A stretch of DNA of 64,000 nucleotides, taken from the NCBI RefSeq assembly GCF_030687395.1, contig NZ_CP117430.1, forward strand, positions 4,216,001 to 4,280,000, written 5' to 3'. Below, in pieces: positions 29,793-38,759 of the stretch. The position numbers and the translations under genes are program-made. This DNA is from Pseudomonas wuhanensis (GTDB lineage Bacteria; Pseudomonadota; Gammaproteobacteria; Pseudomonadales; Pseudomonadaceae). Each line of letters starts with the position of its first letter. The first letter of the stretch is position 1. The notes under the pieces are model-generated. The model saw nothing but the letters and a program-made list of their open reading frames with translations. It had not been told where the DNA came from and did not search any database.

Positions 29793-31147
29793 ATGCACCC
29801 CCTATCGCCTTACTCACCCAGTTACGTTTACCCTATGCCGGACATGGAACAATCTCGTAACTTGCCACAAAATGCACCGTCACAAGCGACCCACACGGGC
29901 GCACGCCCTGCGGCAAATAGGCTGGATATCTTTCAGAAAATTGCGCAGCTAGAAGGACAAAGAGCGTCCCTGGCCAACATGGACGGCGCAGTTGATCGGC
30001 AGATTGATAACCTGAAGCGTCAGCTGCCAAACGAACCGGTGCCAGGTGAGGATGCAGGCTTCCATTCCAATGTCCCTGATCCTGAATCAACCCCTGCGAT
30101 GGCCGCCCCCTCGGCAAGCCAGGCAACGAGGGCGAGCTCTTCCACATGCGGGGGTAAAAAGCGAAGGCTCCCTGCTCGACATATGGTCAACCATCCTCTG
30201 TCTTAAGCGGACAACAACCATCGATTTCCAGCTATCAAGCCGCGCAATCTTCACGGGGCCAGCGGGCACCAGCCACGATGGGGCAAAACAATCCTCGGAA
30301 TTCAGGTCCGCTGCTGCCGTCGAGTGCCTCGGTCAGTACACGGGGCATGGCCTTTTCCCACGATGGCTCGGCCGGCGCCTCGACAGGTGTTCCCGGGTCT
30401 AGCCGGAACCGGCCCGCTCATGCGGTAAGCAGCGCACCCTACCAGGTGCCCTCCCTGTCCTCTCGGTCGGGGGCAGCGTCCGAAGGCCAGCCGCCAAAAC
30501 GGCGAGGCGCCACGGATGAGCAGATCACCGCGCACCTGCACAACACCGACGGGGCGTTGAGAACTCGCAGCGGCGTCGCCAGCGCCCTGCACGCCGCCGG
30601 ATTGGGGGCAGGTAGCGCGCGCATCGCGGCCCAGCTGCAGGCCGCCGGGTCGGCACGGAAACTGCGCGGCGCCACGGATGCTCAGATCGACGCGCACCTG
30701 CACAACGACGACGGGTCGTTGAGAACTCAAACTGACGTCATCAGCGCCCTGCACGCCGCCGGATTGGGGGCAGATACATCGCGCATCACGGCCCGGCTGC
30801 AGGCCGCCGGGGGGGCACGGAAACTGCGCGGCGCCACGGATGAGCAGATCACCGCGCACCTGCACAACACCGACGGGTCGTTGAGAACTCAAAGTGCCGT
30901 CGCCAGCGCCCTGCACGCCGCCGGATTGGGAGCAGGTAACACGCGCATCGCGGCCCTGTGGCAGGCCGCCGGGGGGGTACGACACCTGCCCGGCGCCACG
31001 GATGAGCAGATCACCGCGCACCTGCACAACGACGACGGGTCGTTGAGAACTCACAAGGACGTCGCCAGCGCCCTGCACGCCGCCGGACTGGGGGCAAGTA
31101 GCGCGCGCATCGATGCCCAGCTGCAGGCCGCGCGTGGACCGCAATAA
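29793..31147 (+). pseudogene. 54-residue-repeat effector candidate, copy A (4 repeats, frameshift)
   Basis: ATG 29793 (MHPLSPYSPSYVYPMPD). Same protein as copy B up to KKRRLPA, where one C is missing (about 30175) and the frame closes at 30206. The remainder (from at least 30278) is open in the correct downstream frame to 31147 and contains four 54-residue repeats starting at 30506, 30668, 30830 and 30992. Apart from the single base the gene is intact, so it could be a recent loss or an assembly error. Upstream DNA is identical to that of copy B. Confidence 0.75.
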
Positions 31148-32484
31148 TCTAGATAACCCACTTGCGTCCAATTATTTTTAATCATTTTACGTTTGCTAAG
31201 CCACTCACAAGACGTAGACATGCGTCTTGTGCGTGAGTTCTTAGACTAGCTCTACGTATTTGGACACCCCCAGCACTTCGCAGGAACAACTATATGCACC
31301 CCCTATCGCCTTACTCACCCAGTTACGTTTACCCTATGCCGGACATGGAACAATCTCGTAACTTGCCACAAAATGCACCGTCACAAGCGACCCACACGGG
31401 CGCACGCCCTGCGGCAAATAGGCTGGATATCTTTCAGAAAATTGCGCAGCTAGAAGGACAAAGAGCGTCCCTGGCCAACATGGACGGCGCAGTTGATCGG
31501 CAGATTGATAACCTGAAGCGTCAGCTGCCAAACGAACCGGTGCCAGGTGAGGATGCAGGCTTCCATTCCAATGTCCCTGATCCTGAATCAACCCCTGCGA
31601 TGGCCGCCCCCTCGGCAAGCCAGGCAACGAGGGCGAGCTCTTCCACATGCGGGGGTAAAAAGCGAAGGCTCCCTGCCTCGACATATGGTCAAGCATCCTC
31701 TGTCTTAAGCGGACAACAACCATCGATTTCCAGCTATCAAGCCGCGCAATCTTCACGGGGCCAGCGGGCACCAGCCACGATGGGGCAAAACAATCCTCGG
31801 AATTCAGGTCCGCTGCTGCCGTCGAGTGCCTCGGTCAGTACACGGGGCATGGCCTTTTCCCACGATGGCTCGGCCGGCGCCTCGACAGGTGTTCCCGGGT
31901 CTAGCCGGAACCGGCCCGCTCATGCGGTAAGCAGCGCACCCTACCAGGTGCCCTCCCTGTCCTCTCGGTCGGGGGCAGCGTCCGAAGGCCAGCCGCCAAA
32001 ACGGCGAGGCGCCACGGATAATCAGATCACCGCGCACCTGCACAACGACGACGGGTTGAGAACTCACAAGGACGTCGCCAGCGCCCTGCACGCCGCCGGA
32101 TTGGGGGCAGGTAGCGCGCGCATCGCGGCCCAGCTGCAGGCCGCCGGGTCGGCACGGCGTCTGCGAAGCGCCACGGATGAGCAGATCACCGCGCACCTGC
32201 ACAACACCGACGGGGCGTTGAGAACTCGCAGCGGCGTCGCCAGCGCCCTGCACGCCGCCGGATTGGGGGCAGATAATAGGCGTATCGCGGCGGCGCTGCG
32301 GGCCGCCGGGGCGGCACGGCTCCGGTCCAGCGCCACGGATGCTCAGATCAACGCGCACCTGCACAACGACGACGGGGCGTTGAGAGGTCGTGACCAAGTC
32401 GCCAGCGCCCTGCGCGCCGCCGGACTGGGGGCAAGTAGGGCGCGCATCGATGCCCTGCTGCAGGCCGCGCGTGGACCACAATAG
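30506..32484 (+). repeat. 162-bp (54-residue) coding repeats
   Basis: Consensus per unit: GATDEQITAHLHN(T/D)DG, then (S/A)LRT-x3-VASALHAAGLG, then A-x3-RIAAQLQAAG and a basic linker. Copy A has four units, copy B three, and the partial chimera at 29365 about 1.7. Variable residues are confined to positions 21-23 (RSG, QTD, QSA, HKD, RSD, RDQ) and 36-38 (GSA, DTS, GNT, SSA, DNR, SRA); the rest is nearly invariant. Helix-turn-helix-like alternation suggests an all-helical solenoid. Confidence 0.85.
31294..32484 (+). CDS. 54-residue-repeat effector candidate, copy B (intact, 3 repeats)
   Basis: 396 aa. Residues 1-40: Ser/Pro/Asn-rich, no charge clusters, fitting a type III secretion signal. Residues 43-78: predicted coiled coil (LDIFQKIAQLEGQRASLAN...). 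Residues 90-235: disordered, with KKRR at 122-125 and PPKRR at 234-238 as candidate nuclear localisation signals. Residues 239-396: three helical repeats ending RGPQ. High GC and strict repeat homogeneity point to recent expansion. I see no good hrp box in the 150-bp upstream segment (best is GGACCG-N16-CCACTTG, two or more mismatches). I do not recognise this as any named Hop, TAL or SKWP-repeat protein. Function unknown; a nucleus-targeted binding scaffold is my inference. Confidence 0.65.
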   Translation: MHPLSPYSPSYVYPMPDMEQSRNLPQNAPSQATHTGARPAANRLDIFQKIAQLEGQRASLANMDGAVDRQIDNLKRQLPNEPVPGEDAGFHSNVPDPESTPAMAAPSASQATRASSSTCGGKKRRLPASTYGQASSVLSGQQPSISSYQAAQSSRGQRAPATMGQNNPRNSGPLLPSSASVSTRGMAFSHDGSAGASTGVPGSSRNRPAHAVSSAPYQVPSLSSRSGAASEGQPPKRRGATDNQITAHLHNDDGLRTHKDVASALHAAGLGAGSARIAAQLQAAGSARRLRSATDEQITAHLHNTDGALRTRSGVASALHAAGLGADNRRIAAALRAAGAARLRSSATDAQINAHLHNDDGALRGRDQVASALRAAGLGASRARIDALLQAARGPQ

Positions 32485-32579
32485 TCTGGATGGCCCGCTG
32501 ACGTGAGGGGCACTGTCCTAACCGCTCGACGCCACTCCATAGCCCGTTCCAGCCGGTCCGCTGGCTTCAAACCCCGCCT

Positions 32580-34419
32580 TTGAAAAACCTGTTCACGGCC
32601 AACGGCGGCTGGCCAGGGTTGCTGGAGGGCAGCGGTCTACGCCATCGAAGTGGAATCGGTGAGCAAAATGCTGGCCAGCGGCACCTCGATCCTGGGCGTG
32701 AAGCACTGCACCTGCGGCGATGGGCACTGCCCGCACGTCAAATACCGGTGCAACACCTGCCACTGCCGAGCCTGTCCGTCGTGCGGATCGAGTAGGAGGC
32801 GGATTTACATCCGCCGTCCTCTCACACCACCGTACATACGGTTCCGTATACGGCGGTTCCTGCCTACTGACAAACAACGTCAGCGAGTTTGGTTCCGTTG
32901 ATGTGTCGCCTGCGGTATCTAAGCGCCCAGACCGGCCCTCGGAGCTTCCGGCTCCTACCTCCTGATGGTCTCGCCCCCCGCTACGCGGAGTTTCTGCTTT
33001 ACGATCCAACAGAGATCACACCCGACTATCCACTCATGGCAGGTTCAGCCCTTCATCGCTCCGGTTTCGAGCGTCTACTACGACCTCTGCTGACTTCTGT
33101 CGCCCATCCCGCCATCTCGCGACGCCGGTAGCACATGGCAGGCTAAACAGATCTCCCAGGGTAATTCGCGCGACCTTCCTGCTTATGCCTGTCGGATCTA
33201 CGTCACAGCGTTCCGTGCAAGTATTGGGCTTTGGCAATTTTGGCTACCTTACCCCGCTGCACCGCCTAATCCGCTTCCTGTTCGTCAGGCCAGCATTTTG
33301 CCTCGGGCTTCCTTCAGATTCGCAGTCGCCCGCGACACCCTTGCCTCCGGCTAACACTTCCCCTTGCCGGGTGTGTAGAGGACTTTCACCTCCAAGTCAC
33401 CAGCGTGGCCACCACAGCCAAACTGGTTGCGCTTGCGCGCAACGCGCCATGCCTGGCGCACCAAAAAAGCCACCGATCAGTGGATCGCCGTCCAACACAA
33501 CCGCTTGCCCGACTGCGCCTGGTACCACCTGGTGTTTACGCTGCCCGACACGCTGTGGCCGCTGTTCTTTCACAACCGTGCTCTGCTCGATGCGCTGTGC
33601 CGCCTGGCGGCGGACAACCTGTTGTATGCCGCCAGGCGGCGAGGTTTGCGCATCGGGCTGTTTGGCGCGCTCCACACCTACGGCCGACGGCTTAACTGGC
33701 ACCCTCACGTGCACCTCTCGGCGACTGCTGGTGGCCTGGATGGGCAGGGCGTCTGGAAAAACCTGTCATTTCACGAAAAGGCGATGCGCCAGCGTTGGAT
33801 GTGGAATGTGCGCAATTATCTTTTGGGGCAGTGGGGTCAGATCACGCTACCACCAGAGCTGGCCCACATCACCTGCGAAAGCGACTGGCGCCGCCTGGTG
33901 CTCACCGCGGGTGGCCAGCACTGGCACATCTACCGGTCGAAGAAGACGGAAAACGGGCGAAAGACCGTGAATTACCTGGGCCGTTACCTGAAGAAGCCTC
34001 CGATCTCGGGCAGTCGCCTAGCGCATTACACATCGGGCGCGACGCTGAGCTTCACCTACCTGGATCACCGCACGCAGACCTATCAGCAGGAGTCGCTGAG
34101 CCAGGCCGACATGCTGCGCCGGGTGCAGCACATCCCGGAAAAGCATTTCCGGATGATCCGCTATTTCGGCTTTCTGGCCAACCGGGTGTGTGGGAAATAC
34201 CTGCCGCAGGTATACGAAGCCCTGAAGATGGCAAAGCCGGGGCCGACGCCAAAGCTGTATTTCGCACAGATGGCGAAAGCGTTTTTAAATGTCGATCCGT
34301 TCAGCTGCGTGCTGTGCGGCGCGCGGATGGTGTACACGGCGGCGATCAGTGGGCTGACAGTGAAGGGGCTGGTTACCCATGCCCACGCGATCGCGCGGAT
34401 GAGGTATGTGCGGGCTTGA
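32580..34419 (+). mobile_element. IS91-family element interrupted by a group II intron
   Basis: The 5' part (about 32580-32790) encodes an IS91 zinc-finger N-terminus (HCTCGDGHCPHVKYRCNTCH, CRACPSCGS) with frameshifts. After a 670-bp insert the transposase resumes (KKATDQWIAVQHNRLPDC) to 34419. The HUH motif HPHVHLSA, YLGRYLKKPPIS (catalytic Tyr region) and a C-terminal CVLCGARM are intact. An ORF of 330 codons is open from 33427, but its first codons come from the intron. Bases 32485-32579 and 34420-34610 hold no gene; part may be IS91 terminal DNA. Confidence 0.85.
32790..33462 (-). ncRNA. group II intron without encoded protein
   Basis: Read on minus it begins GTGCGCC (canonical 5' end), continues with GGTGAAAGTCCTCTACA, GTGTTAGCCGGAGGCAAGGG and GATCTGAAGGAAGCCCGAGG, which are typical domain I segments, and ends with AACCGCCGTATACGGAACCG, TACGGTGGTGTGAGAGGACGG and CGGATGTAAATCCGCCTCC, the domain V/VI region. 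Exact ends are uncertain by 1-2 bases. Splicing it out rejoins TGCGGATC with the KKATDQW codons in frame, but the intron is antisense to the IS91 gene, so it cannot rescue that mRNA. There is no LtrA reading frame, so mobility would need a protein in trans. Confidence 0.75.
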
Positions 34420-34710
34420 TGCGGGAGAGGTGCGTCCGAAATCTGGAAAAGGTAGAGAAAAGTCGCTTTCGGCCCCTTTTTCGACGCGGGCGATGGGTGA
34501 AAAACATTTTTCCCTGACATCGACGCCACGTTGGAAAAGTCTCGATGATGCCTTTTCAGCTCATGACCCTGGTTAGGAATTATTGAATTTCCTATACATC
34601 GAGAAACGCACTCATGTTAAATATTCCTTCTTTCAGCCGGTACATCGGACTACAAAGCTCACCACCCGAGGACTCCGGCACTCTACACCCTCCGTCGATT
34701 GTCCCGCCCT

Positions 34711-34739
34711 GGAACCCAACTCGCCCCCCAGACCATTCA
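34711..34739 (+). promoter_or_regulatory. possible hrp box
   Basis: GGAACC, 16 bases, CCATTCA: one mismatch in the CCACNNA half. It lies 109 bp upstream of the GTG start of the 343-aa effector candidate at 34848. Confidence 0.5.
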
Positions 34740-34750
34740 AACATCCCTGC

Positions 34751-34780
34751 CCTATGCCTATGCCTATGCCTATGCCTATG
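34751..34780. repeat. hexanucleotide repeat (CCTATG x5)
   Basis: Five perfect units just downstream of the possible hrp box. Being a multiple of three, length changes would not shift any frame but would alter promoter-to-start spacing. Confidence 0.9.
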
Positions 34781-34847
34781 CCCGTAGGATTCGGTCTAAC
34801 GATCTTACGCAGAAGCTGCCTGCTACTTATCCCATAAGGAGAAAAAA

Positions 34848-35879
34848 GTGCGCCCCCTTTCCCCACATTCTGCATACCTCGCCGCGTACCTGGCAGAAGA
34901 AAATACGACCGATATTTCGCAACGCACCACGATCATCAACGACCTCCGCACTCCTGGGGGCCAGAGAAAGTTAGAAGCCGAGTATCCGCAATCGGATTTT
35001 AAACGAAGCGGTGGGCCAAAAGAGCCCGCAGCGTACACCGAACAGGACGTGAAACGGCACGTGGATCAGTACCAGGCAAGCCGAAACCTTGCTTCCGGGT
35101 CCTCGATGCAGTCAGCCCCCCCGCCCACCGAGTGGGAAGCACCGCGCAGGTCGGTTTCACCTGACTCAAGAACCTATCTGAGTAAAGTGTCGCTAGAGGC
35201 GTTCCGTCGCGACAACACACCGAAAATGCTGAATGATTTGAATTCGATGCGGGCTCAGCGCGGACTCCACAATGATTATACGCTCGATGACTTAAAACCC
35301 GTCATAGCAGGCAGATTGAGTAATGAGAAGGATGCGTATGAAGCAGCGCAACGGCTTCGTGCTTTGGATCAGGGAGAGAGTCGGTCGGGCTTCTCGGGGC
35401 CAGCCCTGCCATCGGGCAGCACGACCACGAGCAAGCTAGTAAGGCCGGCAACCGACAATCAGCCAAGAGGATTACCCCATCTGGCCCTGGCACCGGATCG
35501 CCGACAGGTAAACGCGCAAGCTGGATCCTCAGACTTGCGGCGCGGGCCTGAGGCGAGCCCCCCATCACCGGTGAATGAATCACTGCCCACATCCGACGCT
35601 GGCCACTATCCGGCAGCATTCAATCCTTCGCCAGGATTCGGCCATCCAGCTTTTATCAGGTCAAACGCACCGCAAAGCGTGCGGAGTCAGGAAAAGGTGC
35701 CGGACCCGGATTACCCGCAGGATCCGACGAAGATGATTACCAAAAGCACGCGGTATCACCGGACAATGGTGCCGGACCCGCTGGATCCGACGAAGATGAT
35801 GACCAAAGGCGCGCTGAATACGCGTAAAACCCGAGCCCGAGTGGCCCTAAAGGCTGCAGCTGAAACAGAAAATTCGTAA
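34848..35879 (+). CDS. effector candidate of unknown family (343 aa)
   Basis: GTG start at 34848 behind an excellent AAGGAG. The N-terminus (MRPLSPHSAYLAAYLAEEN) is reminiscent of the repeat effector's MHPLSPYSPSY. Two related helical segments, about 25-70 (TIINDLRTPGGQRKLEAEYP then QDVKRHV) and about 105-155 (KMLNDLNSMRAQRGLHNDYT then DDLKPVIAGRL), suggest a degenerate internal repeat. Residues 165-290 are disordered. The C-terminus has two copies of a VPDP-x-DPTKMxTK motif and a basic end (NTRKTRARVALKAA). A possible hrp box is 109 bp upstream. No signal peptide. No named family recognised. Confidence 0.55.
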   Translation: MRPLSPHSAYLAAYLAEENTTDISQRTTIINDLRTPGGQRKLEAEYPQSDFKRSGGPKEPAAYTEQDVKRHVDQYQASRNLASGSSMQSAPPPTEWEAPRRSVSPDSRTYLSKVSLEAFRRDNTPKMLNDLNSMRAQRGLHNDYTLDDLKPVIAGRLSNEKDAYEAAQRLRALDQGESRSGFSGPALPSGSTTTSKLVRPATDNQPRGLPHLALAPDRRQVNAQAGSSDLRRGPEASPPSPVNESLPTSDAGHYPAAFNPSPGFGHPAFIRSNAPQSVRSQEKVPDPDYPQDPTKMITKSTRYHRTMVPDPLDPTKMMTKGALNTRKTRARVALKAAAETENS

Positions 35880-35903
35880 CGGTGGTTTCGGGGTTGGTTC
35901 CGG

Positions 35904-36240
35904 GGCACTGTTGCAAATAGGATCCTGAGCTGTGGTTTGCTCTTCAAATAGGGCTCAGAGGCCGAAAACCCTATTAACCAGGCGCACTTCGCCTGAGGGT
36001 GCCCGTAATACCAGGATTCTGCCTGACCTTTGCGAAGGGCTCGCAGGGTCTCTATCCCTTTTATCGTTGCATACGCCGTTTTACGGGATTTGAACCCCAG
36101 CATTGGAATGGATTGATTATGCGCTTTAGTTTTCCATGATCGCACTCAATAGCGTTGTTCAGGTACTTCACCTGTCGCTGCTCCACGTCCGGAGGGCATT
36201 TGCCTTCCTGCTTTAGCAATACCTGCGGATTCCACGCCAT
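35904..36240 (-). pseudogene. IS6-family (IS26-like) transposase 3' fragment
   Basis: The terminal repeat GGCACTGTTGCAAATAGG begins at 35904. On minus the C-terminal transposase part is readable (QVKYLNNAIECDHGKLKRII, then in another frame FKSRKTAYATIKGIETLRALRKG), so there is one frameshift. The 5' half is missing. Confidence 0.8.
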
Positions 36241-36327
36241 CCGGCCACTCATTCCACTATCATCCGGCCACCTGTTCCACGCTTATCCGGCCGGGCAGTC
36301 GGAGCGTAGCGACGCAGGTTTGCATTG

Positions 36328-36594
36328 TTAGTCTGAAGTACCCGCTGTCGTCAATTTCGTCGAGCGCCTGCGCATCGATTCGCCCTTCAGTTCGACGCGG
36401 TAAGCGTTGTGCACCAACCGGTCAAGGATTGCGTCAGCCAAGGTCGGATCGCCGATCAGCTCGTGCCACTTGTCCACCGGCATCTGGCTGGTCACCAGCG
36501 TTGAGCGGTGACCGTAACGGTCGTCGAGCAGTTCCAGCATGTCGCGCCGTTGCGCGGCGGTAAACGGAGCCAGACCCCAGTTGTCCAGTAATGT
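36328..36594 (-). pseudogene. IS21-family istB 3' fragment
   Basis: The C-terminal part of the IstB ATPase (NWGLAPFTAAQRRDMLELLD, RYGHRSTLVTSQMPVDKWHE, DAILDRLVHNAYRVELKGES) ending at 36328. It is cut at 36594 by a 28-bp perfect palindrome. The matching istA N-terminus is at 38760-38968, so a 2.2-kb recombinase module interrupts one IS21 element. Confidence 0.85.
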
Positions 36595-36697
36595 TGAGCT
36601 CAACATTACTGGATTTATGTTGCGCACCCCGTTATGTGGAGTTGAGCCGCAAAAATGGCGCGCTGCGCCGACTCCAACCGCCCGAACTCCACATAAC
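36585..36697. repeat. 28-bp perfect palindrome and a 13-bp inverted repeat at a module end
   Basis: CCAGTAATGTTGAG followed by its exact complement (36585-36612), then GTTATGTGGAGTT at 36631-36643 inverted as AACTCCACATAAC at 36685-36697. They lie between the istB fragment and the recombinase genes, where an attachment or crossover site for those recombinases would be expected. Confidence 0.6.
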
Positions 36698-36700
36698 CAC

Positions 36701-37726
36701 TCACAGCCGTTTCAACCAATCGACCACATCGACCGCAGCCGGCGACAGGTGCCCGGCACGTGGCGACGCCAACACTTCGGGGAACACCTGGGCAAGCGCT
36801 TGGCGTTTGATGTCCAAATCCACCCGGGCATAGACCATGGTCGTGTTCAGCGTCGCATGGCCCAGCCACTGGCTAATTGTGGCGAAGTCAACGCCAGCCT
36901 TGAGCAAATGAACCGCTGTGGCGTGTCGAAGCGAATGCGGATGAAGTCGCTTCTCTCGCATGGTGTTGGCCGCCGGTGTACCCGCTGCCACATATTTCTT
37001 GAGCAGGTAGCGAACACCGAACCGCGTAAGCTTGGCACCGTGGCGGTTGGTGAACAGAAACGCCTCCGGCGCTATGGTCTGTGCCGACTGCTGAGCCAGT
37101 TCCCGCAGCAGCGCCGCAGTATGCGGCCAGATGGGGCATAAACGAATCTTCCCGCCCTTGCCACGCAGACGTACTTGGTGCGGCGGCTCGGTTCTCACGT
37201 CGCGTACCTGCAGATCGAGTACCTCCTGCACGCGAGCACCGGTATTGAACATCAGCGCAAACAACGCATAGTCGCGCCGCCACGAGTCGGTAGTGCGATC
37301 AATGCTCTTGAGCATCGCGTCGACTTCGTCAGGCTCGAAATACGCCATTGGTACACTGCGGGCGCCGCGCTTGAACGGCAGCCCAAGCACCCGCTACAAC
37401 TCGGCTAGATGCTCCGGGTGTTCGCTGGCCAGGAATCGGGCAAAAGTGTGGATAGCCGCTAGCCGTGCATTGCGCGTCGCGACACCATTGTGACGCTCCT
37501 GTTCCAGATGCGTCAGGAATTGGCTGACCTGCTCTGCCGTAAAATCGTCGAGTTCCAAATCCTCGACGCCCCGTTTGCTGCGAGCTGAGGCAAATCGCAA
37601 GAACAGCACGACGGCATCGCGATAACTGCGAATCGTGTGCAGGCTCATGCCACGGAGCTCGGGCAGATATTCCCGGAAGAAGTGCGTGATGCAATTGCCA
37701 AGCGAGTTGGGTCGAGCGGGTTTCAT
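36701..37726 (-). pseudogene. tyrosine recombinase, second of a pair, internal stop
   Basis: ATG 37726 (MKPARPNSLGNCITHFFREY). The core-binding domain ends in an in-frame TAG at about 37396 (HLAEL*RVLGLPFKR); the frame then continues to 36701 as a complete catalytic domain: TGARVQEVLDL (Arg), HPHSLRHATAVHLL (His-x-x-Arg), QWLGHATLNTTMVYA (His, Tyr). It overlaps the upstream recombinase by 4 bp (ATGA). The stop may be a real inactivation or a base error. Confidence 0.75.
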
Positions 37727-38694
37727 GGCGCACCTCCAGCAATCAAATGGCCAAAGTGGGCCTGGAAGCGATCACTGGCCGCTGCCGCAATATCCGGCAT
37801 CCAACGCAGGTAATAAGCGGTAGAGACGATCGACACGTGCCCCATATACAACGCTAGTTTCGGCAAGTTGGATTGCACATCGGCGCCTTGCCGATACCAA
37901 CGCAGCAGTGCCTGGACGGCAAAGCTATGCCGAAAGTAATGAATCCGCGGCCGTCGGCCATCGCTACTGTGAACATCCGCAGCTTGGAATAGCGTTTTTA
38001 TGCCACCGCTTATTCCTGTCCCCGTATAGCCGCGCAAGCCTCTAGCGCAGTTGCACAGCAAGGGAGAATTCGGTGTGATGCTGAAGGGCGGCGCCCGCCG
38101 CTGCTTGAGATAGACGCGCAGCTCACGATGGGCGTCCTGCGATAGTGGAACGAATCGGGATTTGTGGAACTTCGATTCGCGGATATGCAATACGCCTTGC
38201 GCCGAATCGGCATCGGCCAGGGTCAGCCGTAGCAGTTCGCCGCGACATAGTCCTGCGGTATAGAGGAGCACGACGGCCAGCCGCAGGACCGCTGGCCGCA
38301 GAGGCGAGGTGGGCACCGGACCCAATTGCTCGGCAGCCGCGAGCATACTCGCGACCTCGCTCGAACCGAAGATGACGGGGGTGACAGCGGGACAGGGTCG
38401 CGGAAAGTGGTTGGGGTCGGGCACAAAGCACTGCGGTTCGGTGCGCTGTTGATACAGACAAAAGTTGCGCACGATGCGCTGCCGTTTGCGTCGCACCGTG
38501 GCGTTAAGCCCGGCGAGCGTGTTGCACCACCCAAGGAAGCGATCGTAGTCCAGATCCGTACATGTCGCCGCCACCAGGAACTGGCGGACCGATGTGAGGA
38601 CACGCTCTTCATTTCCATAAGCTCGACCAAGCGATCGCCGAAGTTGCAGATAGCGCGCAATGGTCAAGTCGAGTGCGGTCTCAGTGGAGAACAT
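37723..38694 (-). CDS. tyrosine recombinase, first of a pair
   Basis: Start ATG 38694 (MFSTETALDLTIARYLQLRR), 323 aa. N-terminal SAM-like domain; catalytic residues in TAGLCRGELLRLTL (Arg), HYFRHSFAVQALLRW (His-x-x-Arg), YMGHVSIVSTAYYLRW (His, Tyr). Translationally coupled to a second recombinase, as in recombinase-pair or recombinase-trio (RIT-like) elements; I find no third gene. The module sits inside an IS21 element. Confidence 0.8.
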   Translation of the reverse strand: MFSTETALDLTIARYLQLRRSLGRAYGNEERVLTSVRQFLVAATCTDLDYDRFLGWCNTLAGLNATVRRKRQRIVRNFCLYQQRTEPQCFVPDPNHFPRPCPAVTPVIFGSSEVASMLAAAEQLGPVPTSPLRPAVLRLAVVLLYTAGLCRGELLRLTLADADSAQGVLHIRESKFHKSRFVPLSQDAHRELRVYLKQRRAPPFSITPNSPLLCNCARGLRGYTGTGISGGIKTLFQAADVHSSDGRRPRIHYFRHSFAVQALLRWYRQGADVQSNLPKLALYMGHVSIVSTAYYLRWMPDIAAAASDRFQAHFGHLIAGGAP

Positions 38695-38759
38695 GGTGGT
38701 CCCCCTTCTGCGCAGCATGCCGGCATGGAAGGGGTAGTGCCACGTTACGTATCGGACGT

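Larger units (their letters stand above)
29640..32484 (+). repeat. tandem duplication of a 1.3-1.5 kb effector unit
   Basis: Unit 1 (29640-31140) and unit 2 (31141-32484) share the same 150-bp upstream segment, leader and coding region nearly base for base. They differ in the number of internal 162-bp repeats (4 versus 3), in a C deletion in unit 1 near 30175, and in individual repeat sequences. Each upstream segment contains a perfect 9-bp hairpin (CACAAGACG/CGTCTTGTG). Confidence 0.9.
34614..34787 (+). pseudogene. effector N-terminal module, orphan copy
   Basis: 57 codons starting MLNIPSFSRYIGLQSSPPED, the same secretion-leader sequence as the hydrolase effector at 1242, including 13 bp before the ATG (GAGAAACGCACTC). 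The frame ends in a Cys-Leu run encoded by the hexamer repeat and a TAG at 34785. Homology with 1242 stops after about 25 codons, so the module was moved here and left attached to unrelated DNA. Confidence 0.7.

Noticed and set aside
31135..31165. Possible hrp box GGACCG-N16-CCACTTG upstream of the repeat effector copy B
   Set aside because: Both halves deviate (GGACCG, and G instead of A at the last position), and it overlaps the end of copy A's coding sequence. I could not call it a promoter.
30302..32481. Long open frames antisense to the repeat effector (up to 289 and 225 codons)
   Set aside because: They mirror the high-GC repeats and have no start signals or protein-like composition.
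30506..32484. TAL-effector repeats
   Set aside because: Unit length is 54, not 33-35 residues, and the TAL repeat consensus is absent. Only the idea of confined variable residues is similar.
33427..33461. Start of the IS91 transposase at 33427
   Set aside because: Those codons are intron sequence on the opposite strand; the transposase proper resumes at KKATDQW.
34751..34780. CRISPR-like repeat array
   Set aside because: Hexamer units without spacers. No direct-repeat/spacer pattern exists anywhere in the window.
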